From assembly GCA_910575725.1 (NCBI GenBank), contig CAJTFE010000016.1, positions 30,457-94,456 of the forward strand: a stretch of DNA of 64,000 nucleotides, in the 5' to 3' direction. The notes under the pieces were generated by a model, which worked only from the letters and a program-made list of their open reading frames with translations, ran no database searches and was not told where the DNA came from. The position numbers were made by a program, and so were the translations under genes. This stretch comes from Clostridia bacterium. Lineage in GTDB: Bacteria > Bacillota > Clostridia > Lachnospirales > Lachnospiraceae. Positions 24,599-33,417 of the stretch are shown here, in pieces (the first letter of the stretch is position 1; the number at the start of each line of letters is the position of its first letter).

Positions 24599-25504
24599 AT
24601 GGATTTGAAAAATCTGACTACATTTATTCATGTGGCGGAATTGAATAGTTTTTCGAAGGCGGCGCTGGCCCTTGGGTATTCGCAGTCTACGGTTTCTTTT
24701 CAGATACGGCAGCTGGAAACAGAGCTGAATGCCCAGCTTTTTGAGCGGATTCATCATACGGTTGCTCTTACGGAAAAGGGACGGGAGGTTTTGAATTATG
24801 CCCATCGGATCCGCAGAATGACTATGGAGCTTACAGAGACTATGGAAGGTCAGCAGGATCTGAAAGGACATATTCGGCTGGCTATGGCGGATTCTCTCTG
24901 TGATTCCCTCTTTGACAGCAGTTTTCCTGATTTTTGCAGGCAGCACCCGGGGCTTACTCTGAAGATCATTGCAGCCGGAACAGGGGAAATGTTCCGGCTG
25001 ATGAATCACAATGAAGCGGATGCTATTTTAACTCTGGATAGTCATATTTATGACAGGGAGTATGTGATTTTCCGGGAGGAAACGGTGAAAATGCATTTTA
25101 TTGCCTCTGCCTTTTCACCTTTGGCCAAGCGTCCTTCTCTCTCTGTGGCGGAACTGCTTTCCTGGCCTTTTCTTCTGACGGAAAAGGGAATGAGCTATCG
25201 GAGGCTTCTGGATGAGGGCCTGGCGGAACGTTCTCTGGAGGTAACGCCTGTTCTGGAGATGGGGAGCGCAAGGCTTATCTGTTCTCTTATCGGCGAGGGG
25301 GCCGGTATTTCTTTTCTGCCGGATTATGTGACAGAGCAGGATGTGCAGGCCGGCGCAATTGTCCGGCTGAATGTGAGGGATTTTGAAGTGGAGATCTGGA
25401 AACAGCTTCTTTATCATCGGGATAAGTGGGTTTCGCCCCAATTGGAGGCGGTGCTTGAGTATTGTGCGAAGAGGGAGTTTCTCCTTAAAACATCACTCTC
25501 TTAA
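24599..25504 (+). CDS. LysR family transcriptional regulator
   Basis: This 301-residue LysR regulator has an N-terminal winged HTH (MDLKNLTTFIHVAELNSFSK, then ALGYSQSTVSFQIRQLE) and a C-terminal effector-binding domain (about 90-295). The ATG at 24599 follows GAAGG; a TTG two codons earlier is less likely. It is divergently arranged with the AGCS symporter, and the shared 258-base AT-rich gap is the expected operator. The effector is probably an amino acid (inference). Confidence 0.9.
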   Translation: MDLKNLTTFIHVAELNSFSKAALALGYSQSTVSFQIRQLETELNAQLFERIHHTVALTEKGREVLNYAHRIRRMTMELTETMEGQQDLKGHIRLAMADSLCDSLFDSSFPDFCRQHPGLTLKIIAAGTGEMFRLMNHNEADAILTLDSHIYDREYVIFREETVKMHFIASAFSPLAKRPSLSVAELLSWPFLLTEKGMSYRRLLDEGLAERSLEVTPVLEMGSARLICSLIGEGAGISFLPDYVTEQDVQAGAIVRLNVRDFEVEIWKQLLYHRDKWVSPQLEAVLEYCAKREFLLKTSLS

Positions 25505-25551
25505 CTCTATATCGTGTTCTATCTCTTATTATTACAATATATTGTGTTTTT

Positions 25552-26652
25552 CTAATCTGCCCATTTATATCGCAATTTATAATTAGAATATGCACTATAG
25601 TCCAAATACTTTTCTTTTTGCAACCTGCCAATTACAATATATGGCATCACATTCTGTGTTCTAGCATATTTGCAAATTGTTTCAATCGAAAAATCTCCCT
25701 TCTCAATAAACTTATCATAACTCGCAGGAGATAAAAGCATATTACTAGCAAAGAGATCTGCTGCCATTTCTTTAACATTATCACTACCATCATCTATAAA
25801 TTTCAAAGTTTTTCCTATATCTCCATTAACAATATGTCCTATTTCGTGAAACAGAGAAAACCAAAAAATATCTGCAAAGGAACCTCTTATAGTTAAAACC
25901 ATCTGATATATCCCATCGCTTTTTTGGGAAATATATCCTTGCACAGGCGCCCCTCTAAAATTCCTTGCAACTGAAAAATCTATTCCATATTTCCCCATAA
26001 TACTTTTTATATCTTTCTGAATTTTTGCATCTTTCTGACACATAATGCATTTCATCTCATTTATTAGTTCAGTAGTATAGTTCTTATCAAATTTTGTTGA
26101 TATAATTTTATTATTTTCAGCAATTTGGCACAAACGAATCCACGCCCCAAGCACATAGGGATTTACTGCTCTATTTGCAGCCATTCGAAAAACTCCACAA
26201 GGAATCATTTCCTTTAAATTTGCTATATTACTGATTTGTAAAGCTTTTCGTAAAGAAAGAATGGAATCGTCTTTCTTTTCTCGAATAGGCATCATTCCTT
26301 TTTGTCTTAAATATTTTACAACATCTTTCAGTTCCTCTCTTGCTATTCTCTCTTCCTCAGTTATTGTTTGTTCCTCATTCGCCTCCAAAAGTTCTGCTTC
26401 ATAGTTTGCCTGAAGGTTTAACCAAAATGACTTTGGCACCCCTAGGGCATATTCTAATCCCATTGCAAAATTCGCAGATATCCCTTTTTTTCCCGCAATC
26501 ACATTACATACATAAGCTTGGGAAACACCAGTTCTCGATGCCAATTCTGCCTGAGTGATCCCACGGTTCTCTAATACGTCAGCCACTGTTTCTCCTGGAT
26601 GAATTATCAAATCACGGGATATACCAATTTTCTTTGCTTCCATGGTAGTCAC
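25552..26652 (-). CDS. HigA-type HTH protein with ImmA/IrrE metallopeptidase domain
   Basis: This 366-residue protein joins a HigA-like antitoxin HTH (ISRDLIIHPGETVADVLENR, then QAELASRTGVSQAYV) to a C-terminal ImmA/IrrE peptidase with zinc motif FHEIGHIVNGD at about residue 265-275. Such proteins regulate their own operon and may cleave a partner. The gene starts directly after the stop of the upstream gene, so the two form a unit. Third codon positions are A/T-rich compared with the backbone, suggesting recent transfer. Confidence 0.82.
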   Translation of the reverse strand: MTTMEAKKIGISRDLIIHPGETVADVLENRGITQAELASRTGVSQAYVCNVIAGKKGISANFAMGLEYALGVPKSFWLNLQANYEAELLEANEEQTITEEERIAREELKDVVKYLRQKGMMPIREKKDDSILSLRKALQISNIANLKEMIPCGVFRMAANRAVNPYVLGAWIRLCQIAENNKIISTKFDKNYTTELINEMKCIMCQKDAKIQKDIKSIMGKYGIDFSVARNFRGAPVQGYISQKSDGIYQMVLTIRGSFADIFWFSLFHEIGHIVNGDIGKTLKFIDDGSDNVKEMAADLFASNMLLSPASYDKFIEKGDFSIETICKYARTQNVMPYIVIGRLQKEKYLDYSAYSNYKLRYKWAD

Positions 26653-27072
26653 TTACTCCTTCCGCTTCAATTTCTGTACAAACCATAATTGTTTCTTGTG
26701 TTGCATTTGATCTACATCCTGAACTTTTCTTTCAAATTCATACTCATAGAATATAACACGAAGCTTTACAAAGGAATAGAAATCATAAGCACTCACTGCA
26801 AGCTGATCATCCACATAAGGAGTTGTAACAAACACAAGGTTCTTCCCCAGACCTGCCAGCATATCTCTGCTGAAGTTCAAACGCTTGAAATCTTCCTCCT
26901 CCTGCAGAGCAAACTGAAAATTCATAATCAGAAATGTCGAGCTCTCTGGCATAGCCTGTTCCTTTAAGAACCGTATTACCAGAGGATGAACATTATGCCA
27001 CCGCTTGCCGTTGTACTCAAGTACGACCGAGGCCTGCAGCATCCGCAAAAGCATTTCCTTATCCTCTATCAA
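26653..27072 (-). CDS. Unknown partner of the HigA/ImmA-like protein
   Basis: At least 139 residues. It contains YNGKRWHNVHPLVIRFL and LNFSRDMLAGLGKNLVFVTT, a pattern like an effector-associated or NTPase-adjacent segment in larger Clostridial proteins, then a basic tail. The frame stays open upstream to about 27126, reading EKKDYDFLRNIYSGNKELI after GGAGAGG, but with no standard start codon there, so the start may be a TTG at 27072 or the gene may be truncated. It sits where a HigB toxin would be, yet lacks RelE-like motifs. Confidence 0.55.
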   Translation of the reverse strand: MIEDKEMLLRMLQASVVLEYNGKRWHNVHPLVIRFLKEQAMPESSTFLIMNFQFALQEEEDFKRLNFSRDMLAGLGKNLVFVTTPYVDDQLAVSAYDFYSFVKLRVIFYEYEFERKVQDVDQMQHKKQLWFVQKLKRKE

Positions 27073-27221
27073 TTCCTTATTTCCACTGTAAATGTTCCGC
27101 AGGAAATCATAATCCTTTTTCTCAATCCTCTCCTTCCTTTTTTAATTTAAAATATAAAGATTTGGAAAATCTTAGAATCATTTTACTTTATCCAAAATAC
27201 GGCTTATATGGGACAGTTATT

Positions 27222-28805
27222 TTAAAGGTCTATATCATCAAAACTCTGTCTTTCACATTTTTTATAATAATGTTTTCGACCACTAATAAAATGCTTTCGT
27301 TTACGCCACCGTTTATGTCTCTGCCGCCTATATAAATATTTAATGGAGCATTTATATTTATCTATTGCACAACGAATGAATTTATAAAATATAAAAATAA
27401 CCACTATGATAATTATACTAAAATAAATGAATCGTATATTAACGATAATAAATTTTTTGGGGGTAATAGTTTGGTCCGATGCAGTTATATCACTCTCTTC
27501 TATTAAAATATCCTTATCATCAAAAGCAGAATCTTTTTTTACTCTTTCTTCTTGTTCAATAGCAGCAGAACCAACCGGATGATCCTTATAAGTATAAAAT
27601 ATGAATGCAGCCGTATCAGACCCCTGACTATCATCTGCAAAAACAAGTTCAAGAGAAGCATCCTTGAAATCCGCTTCATTAGGAAGAATAATACTATCAT
27701 CTGCATTTATATGGAACGATGGCATACTTTGTTCAAATATAAAATCCCCCCCAGGAAAGCCATCCCCTTTTGATAATAAAAAATTTCTCTCATTTGCTGC
27801 CACATTCACTTTTTTAAAATTTTCAGATGCATAATCCAGAAGCAGCGCTGTATCCGTATATATGGGAATTCCGGTTTCTGCTGTTGGAATTGTATGCATA
27901 GTAACAACAATAAAAGTCATGCCTCCCCGTCTTGCAACGGTAACTAAGGTATTCTTCGCAGCAGAAGTATAACCTGTTTTTCCGGCAATTACCGTATCAT
28001 CCAAAAAGCGTTCATCTCCATTGTATGAAGCGATCATTTTGTGATGATTTTTCATATAAGTAATTTCATTATCCTTGTTGGTTGCTGCTATCTGATATCG
28101 CTCCGTTCCGGAAATCCGAATAAAATCCTCATATTGAAGAGCCGCCTGTGTAATTAATGCCATATCATAAGCTGAAGTATAATGCTCCTCGTCCGGAAGT
28201 CCATGAGGATTAACAAAATGCGTATTTACGCAGCCAAGCTCTAAAGCTTTTTCATTCATCATTATGACAAAAGCGTCTATGGAACCGGCCGTATGTTCGG
28301 CCAATCCATTGCCGCATTCGTTAGCAGATTCCAAAAGAAGGGCATAAAGGGACTCTTCTACTGTAAGTTCTTCTCCCTCCGTAGTCCCTATGGTACTGCT
28401 TCCAGCCTCAATAGAATGTGTAGCATAATAGGAATAAGTTATTGTCTCATCCAAAGAACAATGTTCCAATGCAATAAGCGCTGTCATAATCTTGGTAATA
28501 CTGGCTGGATAATTTACCATATCCATATCTTTATTATAAAGAATAGTTCCAGTAGATGCCTCCATAACAACTGCTGATTCAGCATAAATCTTCGGCCCTT
28601 GCGGCCAGTCTTCAGTAGAATTAGAATCAATTCGTTTATTGTAAACAGCCTGCCTCTCTTGTTCCAGAGCTTCCTCAGCGGTCTGTTCTGAAGATGTTGT
28701 TTTTGCATCAACTATAACCAGACAGGAAAAAAACATACCTATAACAAAAAATGGAAATAGGATTGACCCCAAAATATGCAATAACTTCATGTAGTTTTTA
28801 GCCAT
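27222..28805 (-). CDS. D-alanyl-D-alanine carboxypeptidase (S11, DacF-like), membrane-anchored
   Basis: This penicillin-binding carboxypeptidase trims peptidoglycan stem peptides outside the membrane. The 527 residues comprise a signal-anchor helix (about 9-33), the active-site SITK (S102-K105), SANECGNG, and KTG in VIAGKTGYTSAAKN. A beta-rich C-domain, a second membrane segment (about 443-465) and a very basic tail of about 55 residues follow. The tail is longer than in typical DacF. It is divergent from blaI-blaR1, so the BlaI-like repressor may control it. Confidence 0.9.
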   Translation of the reverse strand: MAKNYMKLLHILGSILFPFFVIGMFFSCLVIVDAKTTSSEQTAEEALEQERQAVYNKRIDSNSTEDWPQGPKIYAESAVVMEASTGTILYNKDMDMVNYPASITKIMTALIALEHCSLDETITYSYYATHSIEAGSSTIGTTEGEELTVEESLYALLLESANECGNGLAEHTAGSIDAFVIMMNEKALELGCVNTHFVNPHGLPDEEHYTSAYDMALITQAALQYEDFIRISGTERYQIAATNKDNEITYMKNHHKMIASYNGDERFLDDTVIAGKTGYTSAAKNTLVTVARRGGMTFIVVTMHTIPTAETGIPIYTDTALLLDYASENFKKVNVAANERNFLLSKGDGFPGGDFIFEQSMPSFHINADDSIILPNEADFKDASLELVFADDSQGSDTAAFIFYTYKDHPVGSAAIEQEERVKKDSAFDDKDILIEESDITASDQTITPKKFIIVNIRFIYFSIIIIVVIFIFYKFIRCAIDKYKCSIKYLYRRQRHKRWRKRKHFISGRKHYYKKCERQSFDDIDL

Positions 28806-29038
28806 ATAATTATCCTTTTACCGCTTCTTTTCATATCATACTTTTCTCTGCTCACACAAACATACCTTAACTTGTAAAATTTTTTAGTTATCCATTTTAT
28901 TATTTATAATTTTTATTGTTTCTATATTTTTTTTACAGTATCACTTTAACATATTATTTCTTAGAACACAACATTTTTATTGACACTGTTCAAAAAATAT
29001 ACTATCTTTAATTTTAGAAACGAGGTGATTTGACAGTT

Positions 29039-29476
29039 GTGCAAAAAACAGGAAAAAAATATGCATTGACAAACAAGGAATACGAAATCTTGAAGGTTTT
29101 ATGGGCTTCCGAAACTCCTTTAACTGCTTCCAATATTGTAGAACGCGGAGACGCACTGTCCATAAACACAGTACAGGCCACACTCAAAAAGTTGCTGAAA
29201 CGGGAATTTATCCGGGTCGATCAGATTGTTTACAGCGGAACCGTCTTATCTAGGGCATATCTGCCGTCTATGTCGCAAGAAGAGTTTGAGACTCAGAAAT
29301 ATATGGACAGCATGAAGCAGCTCCATAACGACAATTTTACCTGCTCTCACTTTATGGCAGCTTTTCTTGGACAGGAGCATGATAGAGAGAAAGCGCTGCA
29401 GGAAATTGATGAGTTGGAATCGCTTTTGAAGAAAAAGAAACAGGAACTTATAAAAAAGGGGGCGGATAATCTGTGA
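29039..29476 (+). CDS. blaI: BlaI/MecI/CopY family repressor
   Basis: This winged-helix repressor of about 145 residues has LTNKEYEILKVLWASETPLT and NTVQATLKKLLKREFI as its DNA-binding part, and a helical C-terminal dimer region (about 75-145). The GTG at 29039 is chosen because GAGGTGA is ten bases before it; a TTG at 29030 is too near. Proteolysis by the downstream BlaR1-like protein would relieve repression. No classic operator dyad was found in the gap. Confidence 0.88.
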   Translation: MQKTGKKYALTNKEYEILKVLWASETPLTASNIVERGDALSINTVQATLKKLLKREFIRVDQIVYSGTVLSRAYLPSMSQEEFETQKYMDSMKQLHNDNFTCSHFMAAFLGQEHDREKALQEIDELESLLKKKKQELIKKGADNL

Positions 29477-30591
29477 ATTTTTCTTTATCTACGTTAATCA
29501 ATACCACAATTGCCAGCAGTATTTTCATATGTGCTGCTGTTCTTTTGATCCGCATCGGTATCTCTGATAAACGTATGAAACTGTACACTATATCCTTTTT
29601 ATGTGTTATGACTGTGATACGTTTGTTTATGCCTCTTGAATTTTCCTTTACCCATTCCATATATATTGAAAACCTATGGCATGGCTTACATTCCAATCTA
29701 AACAATAACTATCTTCATTTTCTTCATTTTGATGTATCGTATAAATGTGTTTTGCTGCTATTATGGATGAGCGGATTTTTATGTAAACTATTCTATAGTC
29801 TCTGCAAGCGAAAAAAGAGCATGGATGCACTTCATCTGCTTCCAAAAACAACAGATTCCTATGCCGTTCACGCATTAGAAAACTGTAATGCCCGTTTCCG
29901 CCATTCCAAACCATGCCAGCTTCTTACGGCATCTCATATTTCCAGTCCATTTATAGCCGGTATCCTGTCTCCTGTGATTGTTATACCAGATATGCATCTG
30001 GATGAAAAGGAATGGGAATATGTTTTCATGCATGAACTCTACCACTACTATAAGGGTCATCTGCTGTTTCAGTTTCTGATGGAAATATTGGCCTCACTGT
30101 ATTTTTGGAATCCATTGGTACCGCTTCTGAACAAGCAGCTGCCAAAGCTATACGAATTCAATGCGGATGAAATGGTGTGCTCTTCATTAAACAGCCTACA
30201 AAAAATTAACTACTCAAACTGCCTCCTGAAAATACTGCACCAACAGTCAGAACCGTCAAAAGCTAATTCTGTCGGTATCTCCTTTGCTTCTTCTGATTTG
30301 AGTGCACGAATCAAGAGAACCATAGACACCAGACAATCATCAAAAAACATCCATCTCAATCATATACTTTTGGCTGGAATGGTTTTACTGTTTGTTTTAT
30401 CCTACTCTATTATTTTAGAGCCAATCTATACCCTTGATGATCCCAGCATAATGGATTCTTCCGATTTTTACTACCGTCCAAATGAAGATGGTACCTATGA
30501 TCTTATCAACATCCATACGAACGAATATTGTTTCACAACAGATCACATATTCGATGAGCAAATACAACTTAAGGAAGATTTAGATTTATGA
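29473..30591 (+). CDS. BlaR1-type M56 family membrane metallopeptidase
   Basis: This 372-residue protein has four membrane segments and the zinc protease motif HELYHYYKGH at about residues 187-196, with FNADEMVC downstream as the third-ligand region. A membrane helix (about 290-310) and only about 60 extracytoplasmic residues follow. The penicillin-binding sensor of true BlaR1 (about 250 residues) is missing, so the signal must be sensed another way. It overlaps blaI by four bases and the next gene by four. Confidence 0.87.
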   Translation: MNFSLSTLINTTIASSIFICAAVLLIRIGISDKRMKLYTISFLCVMTVIRLFMPLEFSFTHSIYIENLWHGLHSNLNNNYLHFLHFDVSYKCVLLLLWMSGFLCKLFYSLCKRKKSMDALHLLPKTTDSYAVHALENCNARFRHSKPCQLLTASHISSPFIAGILSPVIVIPDMHLDEKEWEYVFMHELYHYYKGHLLFQFLMEILASLYFWNPLVPLLNKQLPKLYEFNADEMVCSSLNSLQKINYSNCLLKILHQQSEPSKANSVGISFASSDLSARIKRTIDTRQSSKNIHLNHILLAGMVLLFVLSYSIILEPIYTLDDPSIMDSSDFYYRPNEDGTYDLINIHTNEYCFTTDHIFDEQIQLKEDLDL

Positions 30592-30821
30592 AACTCTTGA
30601 AGAAAATGATTTTAGCAGGTGTTTTTTCCTATGTTTTAGCTGGATCCACATTTCCCTGTGTTGCTAAAACCCCAAACCTTCACATCACAGAACCTACTAG
30701 CCAGCTCTCTCCCAAAGCCGATAAACTTGAATGGAAATTTAAAATGATAAACGGACAATGGTATCGCCGCCTCTACAACGCCACTCAAAATAAATGGATT
30801 GGCGATTGGGAACCTGTTTAA
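30588..30821 (+). CDS. Small secreted protein coupled to blaR1-like gene
   Basis: This 77-residue protein has a signal peptide (MKLLKKMILAGVFSYVLAGS, likely cut near residues 26-28) and a mature part ending in aromatic-rich WKFKMINGQWYRRLYNATQ and WIGDWEPV, like short cell-wall or carbohydrate-binding repeats. It overlaps the BlaR1-like gene (ATGA), so it is co-translated. It could act as an extracellular co-sensor replacing the missing BlaR1 sensor domain. That is speculation. Confidence 0.7.
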   Translation: MKLLKKMILAGVFSYVLAGSTFPCVAKTPNLHITEPTSQLSPKADKLEWKFKMINGQWYRRLYNATQNKWIGDWEPV

Positions 30822-30856
30822 TTAATTGTTATCTCGACATATCCACAAATCTAAAG

Positions 30857-30959
30857 GGCAATCGGGAAATAAGGCAAAAGACTTTTTCCATATCCTGTGT
30901 TCGGACAATTCACGTACACTGGATATTTTAAAAGTCTTTTGCCTTATTTCTCGACTGCC
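30857..30959. repeat. 103-bp palindrome sharing core with the 7227 element
   Basis: The left arm begins GGCAATCGGGAAATAAGGCA and the right arm mirrors it (GGCAGTCGAGAAATAAGGCA on the minus strand). The centre holds ATATCCTGTGTTCGG and TTCACGTACAC, which align with GATATCCAGTGTCCGG and TTCACGTACAC in the 266-bp element. It lies after the BlaR1 operon and before the convergent flavodoxin gene. Confidence 0.75.
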
Positions 30960-31001
30960 TCTAATCAATTTATGTTATATCTGTCCTGCCATTTCACCTC
31001 A

Positions 31002-31619
31002 TCACCGGATAAAGCTCGTCATCTCTGACGCCTCTTTCTCCGGCAGCCCGTACGCTTCCTTCCCAAGTGCAATGCTCTTCATCAGAAAACTCATATTCCT
31101 TGCCAAAGTGCGCATCGTCTGCAGGCCCTCCCCATCCTGGGAGGCCTCTCCCTGGGTTCTTCCATGAACGCTGTTCCAATACTGGCTGGAAGCAACCGGC
31201 ATCCCGGAAATAGTAAAATACTTGTTGAGCTCATCAAAGGTTGCCGATAAGCCGCCCCGTCTTGCCACAACAACGCTGGCTCCAACCTTCATGGTCTTGT
31301 CAAAGCCCGTGCTATAGAACAGTCGATCCAGGAATGCGATAAGCGTTGCATTTGCAGAAGCATAGTACACCGGGGTTCCCACCACCAGGCCGTCGCAGGC
31401 CTCGAACTTAGGTGCAGTCTCATTCACCAGATCCTTGAAAACACATACTCCCTTTTCCCGGCAGGATTTGCAGGCAATGCACCCCCGGATATCCTTGTTT
31501 CCCACATGAATCAGCTCTGTCTCCACTCCTTCCGCTGCAAATACCTGCTCCATCTCCTGAAGGGCAAGATAAGTATTGCCTTTTGCATGGGGACTTCCAT
31601 TAATCAATAAAACCTTCAT
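31002..31619 (-). CDS. Flavodoxin family protein / NAD(P)H-dependent FMN reductase
   Basis: This 205-residue FMN-binding protein has the phosphate loop INGSPHAKGNTYLA at about 6-19, the cysteine pair GCIACKSC with another Cys in KGVCVF (iron-sulfur flavoprotein type), and GTPVYYASANATLIAFLDR. It probably reduces quinones, disulfides or nitro compounds with NAD(P)H. Ribosome site GGAGGATG within leader motif copy 3. Downstream of greA on the same strand. Confidence 0.9.
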   Translation of the reverse strand: MKVLLINGSPHAKGNTYLALQEMEQVFAAEGVETELIHVGNKDIRGCIACKSCREKGVCVFKDLVNETAPKFEACDGLVVGTPVYYASANATLIAFLDRLFYSTGFDKTMKVGASVVVARRGGLSATFDELNKYFTISGMPVASSQYWNSVHGRTQGEASQDGEGLQTMRTLARNMSFLMKSIALGKEAYGLPEKEASEMTSFIR

Positions 31620-31628
31620 TTTTTCATC

Positions 31629-31665
31629 CTCCTATTCCAGTTCCATAATATCCTTCACTACAACC
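31629..31665 (-). promoter_or_regulatory. Leader motif copy 3
   Basis: On the minus strand this reads GGATATTATGGAACTGGAAT followed by the AGGAGG ribosome site of the flavodoxin gene. It is the same block as at 18222, 20619 and 36169. Confidence 0.6.
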
Positions 31666-31669
31666 TTTT

Positions 31670-32170
31670 CTAAAACCCTCGAATCCCGTCCGCATCATCC
31701 CCGGACTTGTCGATGGACTTAATCACTACCTCGTACCCGTACCCTTCATTCACCTGCACATGAACCCGGTCACCGACCCTGCGCCCTTGGATGGCCTTTC
31801 CCAGAGGGGACTCGATACTGATACGCCCGTCCAGAGAATTGCCCCGGATAGACGTTACCAGCTTCACCTGCTCTGTCTCGTCATCCTCCTCAAAATACAG
31901 CTCCACCAGATTGTTAAGCCCTACCTCGTCGGCCCCCGATTCATCCGACACAATCTTAGCCGTCCGCAGCATCCGCTCCAGATAGCGGATCCGGCTCTCA
32001 TTCCGGTTCTTGTCACGCTTGGCTGCGTAATACTCAAAATTCTCACTCAAGTCGCCGTGAGCACGCGCCTCCTTTACGGCTTCAATGGCCTCCTTTCGTA
32101 CCACCAGCTTGCGGTGCTCAATTTCCGCCTCGATCTTTGCCACATCACTCTTCGTCAGCTGCTCCTGCAT
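31670..32170 (-). CDS. greA: Transcription elongation factor GreA
   Basis: GreA rescues backtracked RNA polymerase by stimulating transcript cleavage. The 166 residues show an N-terminal coiled coil with EARAHGDLSENFEYYAAK at about 34-51, including the acidic tip, and a C-terminal FKBP-like domain with SPLGKAIQGRRVGDRV. The start lies inside the end of the DUF4317 gene (26-base overlap), so the two are coupled. Confidence 0.94.
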   Translation of the reverse strand: MQEQLTKSDVAKIEAEIEHRKLVVRKEAIEAVKEARAHGDLSENFEYYAAKRDKNRNESRIRYLERMLRTAKIVSDESGADEVGLNNLVELYFEEDDETEQVKLVTSIRGNSLDGRISIESPLGKAIQGRRVGDRVHVQVNEGYGYEVVIKSIDKSGDDADGIRGF

Positions 32171-33311
32171 AATATCCTCTCTTTTCCGTGCTTGTTCTTA
32201 CTACGATCCCATTTACTTCCACATGCTCATCCACCCCGATCACCAGGCACTGCCGCCCGTCAATCATCCGGGTCTCCACCAGATCCGCCCGTTCCGGGTT
32301 CACCTGAATCACAATATCCGGCGTCTTAATCTCAAACTTCCGGGCATTCATCACATTGGAGGCCAGAAACTCCGTCCGCTCCCCGGCCGTCACCTCATAG
32401 CGCTCCTCCAGCTCCTCCAGCTTCTCAGCCTCCACGCCGCTGGCCGCCAGAATCTGCTTCACTTCCCTCTTATCCAGCGTCACCGGCTCCGGCTCGTCCT
32501 TGCGCTCTTCCACCAGCTCGTGGAGCTTTTCGTGAATATTGCGCACCACCTCGTAGTCACAAGCCTCGCCTAAAGTTTCCTCAATGATCGCATTAAAGGT
32601 CTCCTTCTGCCCTCCGGCGGACATAGGTACCGGGCAGCCGAACATACTCTCTGCAAAGATCTCATTCAGCTCCTCCGGATTCTTGGAATAGTAAAGCATG
32701 CTGTGGAGATCCGTACTCCGATCCTGGAACGCAGGGAAAAGAAATCCGGCCATGGGAAGCTCCACCAGCCAGTCCCTGGTCCTGGCCCCGAAGCGGTTGC
32801 CGTCTGCGTCATAGCTTAAGCCTGCCTTGGACAGCTTTACCGGGCAAATGGTACAAAGCAGGTATTCATAAACCTCATCGGAGGCATCAAACATCTCCGC
32901 ATTGTCCGAAGAACGCCCCGGAATATCGTAAGCCCCGTGAGCCAGTAAAATCAGATAATTCTCCCCATAAGGAAAAGTCTCGATAATCCGGTCATAGAAC
33001 GCCTCCACAAGAGCCTCCTCCGTCAGACGGCTGTTTTTCAGCTTCATCAAAAATTCCTGTGTTCCTCCGGACATCTCCGTATCCAGCGGAAATTCCAGAT
33101 TGAGAAGATTTTTCCCAACCGTTCCCGACAGGGCCTTCCTGAAAATCTCAAAATACTTAAAAGCTTCTTCCTCCGGCAGTGACAAAAAAGCCTCCTGCAT
33201 TTCCGTTTTCTTATTCTTCTCCCCGTCCACATAGCAGCCGCACATCCGCGTAAGGGCACAGTGCTCTGGGGTAAACTGCTTTTTGATCTCTGATATTTCT
33301 TTCTTGTTCAT
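32145..33311 (-). CDS. DUF4317 domain-containing protein
   Basis: This 388-residue cytoplasmic protein is of unknown function. It begins MNKKEISEIKKQFTPEHCAL and has a cysteine-containing stretch TRMCGCYVDGEKNK. The middle has GAYDIPGRSSDNAEMFDASD and MAGFLFPAFQDRSTDLHSML, both typical of the family, and the C-terminus carries a beta-rich EFEVK-like segment. It overlaps greA, hinting at a transcription or stress link. No enzyme motif is evident. Confidence 0.85.
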   Translation of the reverse strand: MNKKEISEIKKQFTPEHCALTRMCGCYVDGEKNKKTEMQEAFLSLPEEEAFKYFEIFRKALSGTVGKNLLNLEFPLDTEMSGGTQEFLMKLKNSRLTEEALVEAFYDRIIETFPYGENYLILLAHGAYDIPGRSSDNAEMFDASDEVYEYLLCTICPVKLSKAGLSYDADGNRFGARTRDWLVELPMAGFLFPAFQDRSTDLHSMLYYSKNPEELNEIFAESMFGCPVPMSAGGQKETFNAIIEETLGEACDYEVVRNIHEKLHELVEERKDEPEPVTLDKREVKQILAASGVEAEKLEELEERYEVTAGERTEFLASNVMNARKFEIKTPDIVIQVNPERADLVETRMIDGRQCLVIGVDEHVEVNGIVVRTSTEKRGYYAGAADEE

Positions 33312-33417
33312 ATTATGTAAACTCTCCTTGTTTTAATCCTTTCTTCATATCCGCCCATTCCTGTGGGCAGTTCAAAGCGCTCACTATAGACTGAAGGGCA
33401 TCTATCCGCGCTCCATA

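Noticed and set aside
26653..27072. HigB/RelE toxin
   Set aside because: Position fits but sequence lacks RelE-type strands and basic catalytic residues; kept as unknown.
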